Shown here: one piece after another, positions 1-5,527 of the stretch
How positions within the stretch are numbered: the stretch's first letter is position 1
Layout: every line of letters begins with the position of its first letter
Source: Candidatus Parcubacteria bacterium
Lineage (GTDB): Bacteria; Patescibacteriota; Minisyncoccia; UBA6257; JAPLYJ01
Assembly: GCA_026395655.1 (NCBI GenBank)
Contig: JAPLYJ010000059.1
Span: 1 to 7,109 of the forward strand
Direction of reading: 5' to 3'
Length of the DNA: 7,109 nucleotides
Position numbers and translations under genes: made by a program
Notes under the pieces: generated by a model
Seen by the model: only the letters and a program-made list of their open reading frames with translations
Database searches by the model: none
Told to the model about the DNA's origin: nothing

Positions 1-1642
1 GACCAAAATACCCTGTTTGAGGCAAACCTTTTAAAGCCTGATATTTTGTTACAGCTATTTGTGTTAAAAAATAATAATTACCTGTAATGTCTGTTTGATA
101 GAAATTAGGATATTTTTCTTTTAAAAACTTCTGTAAACAATTAACTGAAGCATTGTTTTTTAAGCCATAATACAAATCTTGGTTAAAAACAGGACAAGAT
201 AAACTTCTTTGAGCTATCAAATTTGCTAATATCTTAGTCAACCTATCTACTTCTGCCTGTAATTGATCTATTATCAATTGTTCTGCTCTTTTAGCTTCTT
301 CTTCGCTCCTAGCGTTAGAAGTGTTAACCGCATTCCAAGCATAAGAATAATTAGAAGTTTTTGTTTCTTTTAAAGAATCATCAAAAATGTTAGGGATAAA
401 AACAAAAGCTGCATTTTGACCATTAAAATCAGAGATGATTACCTTACTAGCTACATTGTAACTAAGAGGTACAGAATTTATTGATTTTTTACCATCTTGT
501 TTAATTACGATGTAAGGTAAAATTTGACCGGGTTTGTTAGTATACGAGGTAAATTCTAACCTTAAAGAACCTTGACCACCTACAATTTTTTGCCATTTAG
601 CTCCCCAAACTTTTAAGGTATCTTGGATACTCATGGAAGATAGATTTTGACTAGGAAGATAATAATTAGCAGGAAAAACAACTAAATTCCTTAAAAGTGG
701 ATTACTGTAACAATATTGGTTGCCTAAAGAGCAATCATTAACAGCGCTAGCTATCAACCAATTGGTAAAAACATTAGAAAATGTAATCCTATTCCCGTTA
801 GCGTTAAAAAAATCATTTAAAGATTGTATGCCAATACCCTTAGATCTTAAGGTATCTACCCATATTTTTTCGCCATATTGACCTACTAAATACTGCATTA
901 AAAAATTAACCGTAGCATAATTTTCTGGTTTGTTTTCCCAATTTAACAAACTAAAAGTTTTTAAATTTAAAAAATCCGTTGCCCTTCTTTTTAAATTAGA
1001 TGTTTGCCAGTTTTGATCATATCCTAATAGAGTACCCGCGTATTCTGCCCGAGCTTCATTTAACCAAATATCTTCTTTTACATTATTGGGTTTTTCTTTT
1101 AATTCAAAGGTAATTAAGTGTGTTAATTCGTGAGCTAAATAGTAGCTTAATCTGTCTATAGTTTGATCTGATATCAAGCTAGCGCTTAAATATATCACCC
1201 CAGCTTCGTTAGAAGAAGGATAATCTTTTTTAAAATACCCATCATCTTTTCTAATATAGCTTTCTACATCCTGAGAGATGGGGCACAACAATATAATCAA
1301 TTTTTTTTCTTTACTTGGTCCAAAACTAAAATCCATATTCAATTTCTGACTTAAAAGAGGCCAAATTTCAGAGTTAGCTTTCAAAGACAAATCATTGATT
1401 TGTTGTAAAAATTTTTCTTTGTCCCCAGAAAATCTGTTAGCATACCAAAAATCATCCAAATAGAATTCAATTCTACCTGTAGACCTAATTAAATTAGCTT
1501 GAATCTGACTTCTACCAAAAGGATCTGAATACAAATTTACAAAAAAAGTTTTACTTGTTACAGCGTAAGTAGGTAAAACAAACAAAAAAAGAAAAGCAAA
1601 CAAAAACAGAAATATTTTTAATTTCCAATTAGATATATTCAT
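1..1642 (-). CDS. Secreted HExxH zinc metallopeptidase with C-terminal peptidoglycan-binding domain (3' end cut by window)
   Basis: I translated 547 residues without a stop; the frame runs off the left edge of the window. Residues 1-27 are a signal peptide (KLK, then a Leu/Phe-rich core, then PTYA), with likely cleavage after Ala27. HELTH at 171-175 followed by LNEARAEY with Glu196 gives the HExxH...E zinc site of gluzincin metallopeptidases; the surrounding pattern resembles the Peptidase_MA_2 family (family knowledge). Residues about 445-480 are charged and probably a coiled coil. From about 483 a peptidoglycan-binding repeat begins (Cys483, ASVxCLQKFL, AVTKYQ, GLPQTGYFG) and continues outside the window. 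The protein should act outside the membrane, held on the wall. The start is fixed: an in-frame TAA lies two codons before this ATG and the next Met is at 101. No Shine-Dalgarno sequence is visible. Its substrate is unknown; the S-layer-like protein encoded upstream is one candidate. Confidence 0.85.
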   Translation of the reverse strand, partial: MNISNWKLKIFLFLFAFLFLFVLPTYAVTSKTFFVNLYSDPFGRSQIQANLIRSTGRIEFYLDDFWYANRFSGDKEKFLQQINDLSLKANSEIWPLLSQKLNMDFSFGPSKEKKLIILLCPISQDVESYIRKDDGYFKKDYPSSNEAGVIYLSASLISDQTIDRLSYYLAHELTHLITFELKEKPNNVKEDIWLNEARAEYAGTLLGYDQNWQTSNLKRRATDFLNLKTFSLLNWENKPENYATVNFLMQYLVGQYGEKIWVDTLRSKGIGIQSLNDFFNANGNRITFSNVFTNWLIASAVNDCSLGNQYCYSNPLLRNLVVFPANYYLPSQNLSSMSIQDTLKVWGAKWQKIVGGQGSLRLEFTSYTNKPGQILPYIVIKQDGKKSINSVPLSYNVASKVIISDFNGQNAAFVFIPNIFDDSLKETKTSNYSYAWNAVNTSNARSEEEAKRAEQLIIDQLQAEVDRLTKILANLIAQRSLSCPVFNQDLYYGLKNNASVNCLQKFLKEKYPNFYQTDITGNYYFLTQIAVTKYQALKGLPQTGYFG

Positions 1643-1650
1643 CTTTTAAA

Positions 1651-1679
1651 ATATTAACAGATTTTTGATTTCTGGGCAA
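1651..1679 (-). promoter_or_regulatory. Possible promoter of the metallopeptidase gene
   Basis: Read on the minus strand, TTGCCC (1679-1674) and TAATAT (1656-1651) are separated by 17 bp; each matches the sigma-70 consensus at four of six positions. The pair lies just after the terminator of the preceding gene, where a new promoter is needed. Transcription would start near 1644, almost on the ATG at 1642, giving a leaderless or nearly leaderless mRNA. The DNA is AT-rich, so a chance match is quite possible. Confidence 0.3.
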
Positions 1680-1681
1680 AT

Positions 1682-1718
1682 GAAAAACTGCCTCCGTAAC
1701 CAGCGAAAGCAGTTTTTC
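1682..1718 (-). terminator. Rho-independent terminator of the S-layer-like gene
   Basis: GAAAAACTGC (1682-1691) and GCAGTTTTTC (1709-1718) form a perfect 10-bp stem. In the minus-strand RNA the stem continues inward for five more pairs (UUUCG with CGGAG, including two G-U pairs) and closes on a 7-nt loop, CUGGUUA. In plus-strand RNA the two G-U pairs would be C-A mismatches, so the structure serves the minus transcript. An A-run precedes and a U-run lies within the descending arm. It ends the transcript of the S-layer-like gene, 38 nt after its stop codon. Confidence 0.8.
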
Positions 1719-1722
1719 GTGT

Positions 1723-1744
1723 TTTAAGCTATTGCTAGCTTAAA
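1723..1744 (-). other. Small hairpin just after the S-layer-like gene
   Basis: TTTAAGCT (1723-1730) and AGCTTAAA (1737-1744) form a perfect 8-bp stem with a 6-nt loop, between the stop codon at 1757-1759 and the terminator. With the terminator it makes a tandem pair of 3' hairpins. It may slow 3' exonucleases or act as a weak backup terminator; this role is inferred. Confidence 0.5.
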
Positions 1745-1756
1745 GTCTTTATACCT

Positions 1757-3904
1757 TTAGTTGATAGGCTTAATGTCAGTCTTGTAGTCATTAAGCATAC
1801 TAGCACCAAAAGTAATTGGAGGAGCTACTAAAGCTCCTGCAGCCATGGTAGTCCATATAAAGCCAGTTAACTTAGCACCGTTGTATACGGTTACTACTTG
1901 TTTTGTTACCAAAGAATCTTCTATGGTATAAGAATACGTGAAGTTCTTTGTAGTTCCATTTCTAACAATATAATAACCAGCAGCGGCACCAGCACCAGCT
2001 TCAGCATCTGAAGAAGAGTAACCACCGTTAATAGTAGTAGTAACGGCTGGGACACCAGGAGCAGCAATACCAGCGCCAGCAGTAGTCTGCAAAGCGGCGG
2101 TAATAGCAGTGCCATCATTTTTGACATAAATATCACCGTTATTAGCTCTAACTGTGAATTTAATATCACCAGAGGCAGATTCCTTCCATGGTGTTGTAGA
2201 CATCTTAGTAGGATTGATAGATGCGCTTAAGAAAGCCAAAGTAGCAGCGTCAACATAAATAGTCTGTGCATAACCAGCAACAACAGCTGGAGAAACAGGC
2301 GCATTATAGTTGGCGTCAACAACTGACATTGCTCTAAATCCGATTGTCATAGCATCACCTGCTTTGACTATTGTACCATCGACAGGCTTAATGTCTACTT
2401 TAACTGTTAAAGTCTTGATAACATCTTTAGCTAATTCAATGGATAAGTCAGCAAATCTAACTACATCATCATTAAAGCCAACGTCTCCGCCAGCATGCAC
2501 ACCTACGACTAACGCACGATTAGCAACTGCAGGTAAAGCACCAGCAGTAGCATCTTCTACATAAGAGCTAGCAACCAAGACTCCACCATCATATAATTTG
2601 ACAGCTGCGATATTGTTCATTGAAGTACCACCAGCAACATAGACCTGAGACACATTGAAATCAATGGTCTTAATAGTGCTAGCGCTGTTCTGTGACTTAA
2701 CGTCTAATTTAAAGACCTCTAAGTCTGAAACAGAATCAACAATATTGCCTAATATAACGCCTGCTTTAGGAGTGCTAGTATTAGAAGTAGCTTGTAACAC
2801 AGCCATTAAAGTGGTCTGAGTTAAGTTCACAGTATTAGCAGTTCCATAGACAGCGTATTGAGTTAAACCAGTAGAGTCTGTGGCTCTAATAGAATTAATA
2901 GCACCACCTACACCACTTAATTTAGGATTCTCAAATCTGATGGAAGCATTAAGACCGGCAGGAGCAGTGACCATTGGAGTGTCGAGCATGTCGACAGTAA
3001 CAGTCAAAACTTTGCTAGTATCTTTAGCTATGCTTAATCCAACATCTTCGAACCTCATGACATAGTATTTAGCAAAAAGAACTTCTTGCCAAGTTGCCAT
3101 GGATGAAGTATCAACGGTCTTCAATAAAGTAGATCCGTCATACAAAGACATGGATTTAATAGCTCTCCAAGGCATAATTTTGAAAGCGGCAGGATCTGAC
3201 AATTGAACGTCTAAACGATTAAGGGTAGCGTTACCATTTGTAACTTTTACCTTAAGGCCTAAGACAGTCTTGCCAATATCTCCGCCTCTTAAGGAGGAAA
3301 CCATGTAAACACCTGCGTTAGTTACAGTCAAACTAGCTTCTCCAGATGAAGAAGGAGTAGATGTAGCACATGATAAGCCGGTTGTTGAGCTATAACCAAC
3401 GGCTGAAGTGCAGCCAGTTGGGAAAGTTGAGGTTGAAGCACATGGCAAACCGGTTGTTGAACTAAAGCCAACGGCTGAAGTGCAACCAGCTGGGAAACCT
3501 GAAACTGGAGGAACAACTGGAGGTACTACGGCTGAGCAATATTGAGTATTCAATTTTGCACGAGTCAAAGAACCTACATAACCAGAAACAGGTGAAATAC
3601 CTGAGGTGGTTTGGTAGGCTTTAACAGCTTTTAAGGTCAAAGCACCAAAGTAACCAGTATTATCCACTCCTAATTTTTCTTGTAGCAATTTAACACTAGC
3701 ATTTGTCATGCCTTGCTTTAAATCAGTGCTAAAGTTGCAAGCAGCGGCAGCTGGAGCAACTGGAGTACCTGACATAGCAGCAATTTGAGCCTGAAGCGCA
3801 ACTATTGAAGCGGTTAACTCTTCAACAGTAAGAGCTTTAGTGTTAATAGCTATACCGAAAGCAAAGGTTAAAACCAATGCTATCGCAATAACTTTTTTAT
3901 TCAT
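1757..3904 (-). CDS. Secreted S-layer-like surface protein with peptidoglycan-binding domain and beta-sandwich modules
   Basis: The 715-residue protein has a signal peptide (1-24, likely cut after TKA) and a short helix at 25-46 (VEELTASIVALQAQIAAM). A peptidoglycan-binding repeat spans 56-123 (LLQEKLG, TGYFGALT, AVKAYQ, SGYVGSLTRAKL), flanked by Cys56 and Cys123. A Pro/Val linker follows, then two tandem 24-residue C-x13-C repeats (137-184). The rest is Thr/Val/Ala-rich beta-sandwich sequence: module 1 (about 190-355) and module 2 (about 361-550) share an LYDG turn and an 'RF...LAKD...LTVxVD' block, and a third divergent part runs from 551 to 715. All six cysteines lie between 56 and 179. 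No transmembrane anchor or sortase motif is seen, so wall attachment is probably through the N-terminal domain. The gene is GC-richer than its neighbours, as expected of highly expressed surface proteins. It has its own leader and terminator. The ATG lacks a Shine-Dalgarno and follows an A-rich tract. The family is recognised by architecture; the precise function is unknown. Confidence 0.85.
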   Translation of the reverse strand: MNKKVIAIALVLTFAFGIAINTKALTVEELTASIVALQAQIAAMSGTPVAPAAAACNFSTDLKQGMTNASVKLLQEKLGVDNTGYFGALTLKAVKAYQTTSGISPVSGYVGSLTRAKLNTQYCSAVVPPVVPPVSGFPAGCTSAVGFSSTTGLPCASTSTFPTGCTSAVGYSSTTGLSCATSTPSSSGEASLTVTNAGVYMVSSLRGGDIGKTVLGLKVKVTNGNATLNRLDVQLSDPAAFKIMPWRAIKSMSLYDGSTLLKTVDTSSMATWQEVLFAKYYVMRFEDVGLSIAKDTSKVLTVTVDMLDTPMVTAPAGLNASIRFENPKLSGVGGAINSIRATDSTGLTQYAVYGTANTVNLTQTTLMAVLQATSNTSTPKAGVILGNIVDSVSDLEVFKLDVKSQNSASTIKTIDFNVSQVYVAGGTSMNNIAAVKLYDGGVLVASSYVEDATAGALPAVANRALVVGVHAGGDVGFNDDVVRFADLSIELAKDVIKTLTVKVDIKPVDGTIVKAGDAMTIGFRAMSVVDANYNAPVSPAVVAGYAQTIYVDAATLAFLSASINPTKMSTTPWKESASGDIKFTVRANNGDIYVKNDGTAITAALQTTAGAGIAAPGVPAVTTTINGGYSSSDAEAGAGAAAGYYIVRNGTTKNFTYSYTIEDSLVTKQVVTVYNGAKLTGFIWTTMAAGALVAPPITFGASMLNDYKTDIKPIN
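3353..3496 (-). repeat. Two tandem 72-bp in-frame repeats encoding C-x13-C modules
   Basis: Copies at 3425-3496 and 3353-3424 encode FPAGCTSAVGFSSTTGLPC and FPTGCTSAVGYSSTTGLSC, each followed by a short Ser/Thr tail. I count 58 of 72 identical bases. Most differences fall in the Ser/Thr tail or are silent, so the Cys-bearing core is conserved. They form the linker between the wall-binding domain and the beta-sandwich modules. Each pair of cysteines probably forms a disulfide (inference). Confidence 0.85.
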
Positions 3905-3953
3905 TTCGTAATTTTTTTTTAATTTATTTTTTCGTCAGAGTTAGACTTGTATC

Positions 3954-4032
3954 GAATCGGGACTTTCAGCTCCGTCCGGTTTTTATATATTTTGTTAAAA
4001 ACCATAGGAGACGGGACTGAAGCTCCCGATTC
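3954..4032 (-). promoter_or_regulatory. Large stem-loop in the 5' leader of the S-layer-like gene
   Basis: The outer arms GAATCGGGA (3954-3962) and TCCCGATTC (4024-4032) pair over 9 bp. Inward come a 2x2 internal loop, a six-pair helix (one G-U), a single mismatch, another six-pair helix (one G-U), a 5-nt bulge (CCUAU), then an 8-bp helix (GGTTTTTA with TAAAAACC) and a 10-nt loop. It sits 49 nt before the ATG at 3904. Each arm is itself partly palindromic (for example CGGGA/TCCCG within 4012-4028), so two small hairpins could form instead. Likely roles are mRNA stabilisation or a regulatory switch. I do not recognise it as a known riboswitch class. Confidence 0.6.
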
Positions 4033-4038
4033 AAATAA

Positions 4039-4044
4039 GTTATA
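4039..4044 (-). promoter_or_regulatory. Candidate -10 box for the S-layer-like gene
   Basis: TATAAC on the minus strand matches the -10 consensus at five of six positions. It would place the start of transcription near 4031-4032, exactly at the base of the large leader hairpin. No convincing TTGACA-type -35 box is found 16-19 bp upstream, so this could depend on an activator or an alternative sigma factor. An AT-rich TATATA inside the hairpin (3984-3989) is a weaker rival. Confidence 0.35.
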
Positions 4045-4063
4045 TCTGACACAGCTGCTATCG

Positions 4064-4091
4064 ACCTGCATTAAGTTTGAAACAAACCTGC
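4064..4091 (-). repeat. Paired ACCTGC direct repeats around a short palindrome, upstream of the candidate promoter
   Basis: ACCTGC occurs at 4064-4069 and 4086-4091, 22 bp apart start to start, about two helical turns. Between them GTTTG (4075-4079) and CAAAC (4083-4087) form a 5-bp inverted repeat with an AAA centre. The element is 20-50 bp upstream of the candidate -10 box, where an activator or alternative sigma factor would bind. Operator function is inferred from position and spacing only. Confidence 0.25.
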
Positions 4092-4116
4092 GGCCAGCAA
4101 CCGTAATTTAGTCTAT

Positions 4117-4135
4117 CTTACCGGAAACCGGTAAG
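4117..4135 (-). terminator. Perfect 8-bp hairpin after the anti-sigma gene, possible terminator
   Basis: CTTACCGG and CCGGTAAG form a perfect stem around a 3-nt loop, six nt after the anti-sigma stop codon (4142-4144). Its position fits the end of the leuS-yvcK-sigma-anti-sigma transcript. In the minus RNA no U-run follows (AUAGACUAAAUU), so it would be an atypical or weak terminator; it could instead be a protein-binding palindrome. Confidence 0.45.
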
Positions 4136-4141
4136 TTTAAA

Positions 4142-4936
4142 CTACAAAGAATTTAAAAGAACATTCTTTCGGATCTGATCTAAGCTGTCTAAAGCGGATA
4201 AACAATCGTTGGTTTCTAGGTATTTTTTAACTTCAAGTAAAGATTTGGTCGTGCTCTCAATATCAATAGGGCTAGAAGTATTAGAAGTAACCAAATTTTT
4301 TAATTCTTCCAACTGATTAGAAATATATCCAGGACACTGGCTAGCTAAGGTTTTAGTTTGTCCAATGACAGCTAAAATCTCACTACTAGTATTTAAAATA
4401 TCTTTTGATAATTCTGTATCTGAAGATTCACTTTTACCTAATTTTTCAGCTTGAGCTTCTAAATTTTTAGAAACAGCTAAAATCTTTGAAGGTTTGTCTA
4501 TTTTTTTAAAAGAATCTGATACCTGAGCTAAATCAGATCTAATCTCAGAAGTTAAACGAACTTTGTCCGTAGCTTTGTCAGAATTATTTAAATATTCCAT
4601 TTTTTCTTGTACAAAGGACAATTGTAATCCTGGTTTTTGTTCCTGGGAAGCTAAGCTTAACATAACTTGCTGTGTTACCTTTTTAATAGGATATAAAGCT
4701 GAAAGAGGTGTAGCTTTTTGAGCTAAAGCAAAAGTACCACTTAAAAAAGCAAAAACAGACAAAATTGAAAAAGCCATAGCATATCTAGGTACAACAAACT
4801 TAGGTCTGCTATAAGCTACCCTAATTTCAGTTTGTTTTTGGCTTAAAATCTCATTTTTAAGCGAAAAAGCCCAATTAGTATCAGGCTCTACGCTTTTAAG
4901 CAATTTTAATTTTTCTATTAATTCGTTTTCAGTCAT
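4142..4936 (-). CDS. Probable membrane anti-sigma factor with DUF5667-like external domain
   Basis: The 264-residue protein has a short cytoplasmic N-terminus (1-50; LKLLKSVEPDTNWAFSLK resembles the start of similar anti-sigma proteins), one membrane helix at about 53-73 preceded by basic residues, and a large external part. Residues about 77-140 (TPLSALYPIKKVTQQVMLSL, then LQLSFVQEKMEYL) fit the DUF5667 pattern; the rest (140-264) is helical, charged and probably coiled coil, with Cys201 and Cys245. There is no HxxxCxxC zinc motif, so it is not a zinc-binding anti-sigma factor. It follows the sigma gene by 50 nt, which is the main support for the role: it would hold the sigma factor at the membrane until an envelope signal arrives. 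The start is forced, because an in-frame TAG at 4955-4957 is followed by no other start codon before the ATG. An AGGA lies 9 nt before the ATG. Confidence 0.75.
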   Translation of the reverse strand: MTENELIEKLKLLKSVEPDTNWAFSLKNEILSQKQTEIRVAYSRPKFVVPRYAMAFSILSVFAFLSGTFALAQKATPLSALYPIKKVTQQVMLSLASQEQKPGLQLSFVQEKMEYLNNSDKATDKVRLTSEIRSDLAQVSDSFKKIDKPSKILAVSKNLEAQAEKLGKSESSDTELSKDILNTSSEILAVIGQTKTLASQCPGYISNQLEELKNLVTSNTSSPIDIESTTKSLLEVKKYLETNDCLSALDSLDQIRKNVLLNSL

Positions 4937-4979
4937 ATTGTTGTTTCCTACTAACTAAGACGGATGAAACAACAATATG
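4934..4979 (-). promoter_or_regulatory. Hairpin hiding the anti-sigma start codon (translational coupling element)
   Basis: CATATTGTTGTTTC (4934-4947) and GAAACAACAATATG (4966-4979) form a perfect 14-bp inverted repeat with an 18-nt loop. In the mRNA the downstream arm ends with the AUG of the anti-sigma gene, and the AGGA ribosome site straddles the loop and stem. The upstream arm begins only 7 nt after the sigma stop codon (4987-4989). A ribosome finishing the sigma gene would open the stem and free the AUG, coupling production of the two partners. The repeat is seen directly; the coupling is inferred. Confidence 0.65.
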
Positions 4980-4986
4980 TTACAGT

Positions 4987-5520
4987 TTAGATTTTTTCTT
5001 CTTTTAAGGCCAATTGGGAACGTAAAGCCTTAATAGCTCTGTGCAACATTACCCTGATAGACCCTTCCCCCTTGTTTAGAGCCATTTTAATCTCCGGGAT
5101 AGACATATCATTTAAGTAATACAAAATTAGAATTTCAGCATATTCTTTTCTAATCTTATGGAGCCCTAAACGCACAGCTTCTAAGGCTAAGCTATCTTCA
5201 GCTTTTTTTTCAAAATTATTTTCTGCTTGATCGTCAGATAAAGTATCTGGTAAGGATGACAAAGGTACGTCTTGCCTGCTTTTTGTACGATAATAATCAA
5301 TGACTGCGTTGTGTGCTGATTTGTATAGAAAGGCTTGATGATTTTTAATATTAGAATCAAAAATACCTTTTTTAGGTTCATTAACCTTTTTCCAGAATTT
5401 TAAAAAAACCTTAGCTGTTAGATCTTGGGTTTCTTCAACATAATTTACTTTAAAATAGATAAAACGGTAAATTTTATCCAGATATTGTTTGTAAATCTTG
5501 GAAAATTCTTCTTCTGTCAT
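4987..5520 (-). CDS. ECF-family RNA polymerase sigma factor
   Basis: The 177-residue protein has the two-domain layout of ECF (sigma-70 group 4) factors. The sigma-2 domain spans about 5-82 (FSKIYKQYLDKIYRFIY, QDLTAKVFLKFWKK, then AFLYKSAHNAVIDYYRTKSR, the core-binding and -10 recognition region). An acidic linker follows at about 90-112. The sigma-4 domain spans about 115-170 (LHKIRKEYAEILILYYL, SIPEIKMALNKGEGSIRVMLHRAIKALR), with the helix-turn-helix that reads the -35 element. There is no sigma-3 domain and no C-terminal extension. It starts 7 nt after the yvcK stop codon without a Shine-Dalgarno sequence, so it is probably translated by coupling. The next gene encodes its likely anti-sigma factor. 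The regulon is unknown; the adjacent envelope genes are candidates. Confidence 0.92.
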   Translation of the reverse strand: MTEEEFSKIYKQYLDKIYRFIYFKVNYVEETQDLTAKVFLKFWKKVNEPKKGIFDSNIKNHQAFLYKSAHNAVIDYYRTKSRQDVPLSSLPDTLSDDQAENNFEKKAEDSLALEAVRLGLHKIRKEYAEILILYYLNDMSIPEIKMALNKGEGSIRVMLHRAIKALRSQLALKEEKI

Positions 5521-5527
5521 ATATATG

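Noticed and set aside
3954..4032. A miniature inverted-repeat transposable element
   Set aside because: The flanks (GTATC on one side, AAATA on the other) show no target-site duplication, the size is small, and no second copy is in the window; a leader hairpin explains the position better.
3950..4100. A tRNA or known riboswitch in the intergenic region, suggested by TTCGAATC-like and GGGACT-like stretches
   Set aside because: No 7-bp acceptor stem, anticodon arm or CCA end can be built, and the conserved cores of riboswitch classes I know are not seen.
4078..4105. An ECF-type promoter on the plus strand: TGAAAC, 18-bp spacer, CGTA
   Set aside because: It matches the general ECF pattern, but it would transcribe antisense into the anti-sigma gene and no plus-strand gene follows; the match is short enough to be chance.
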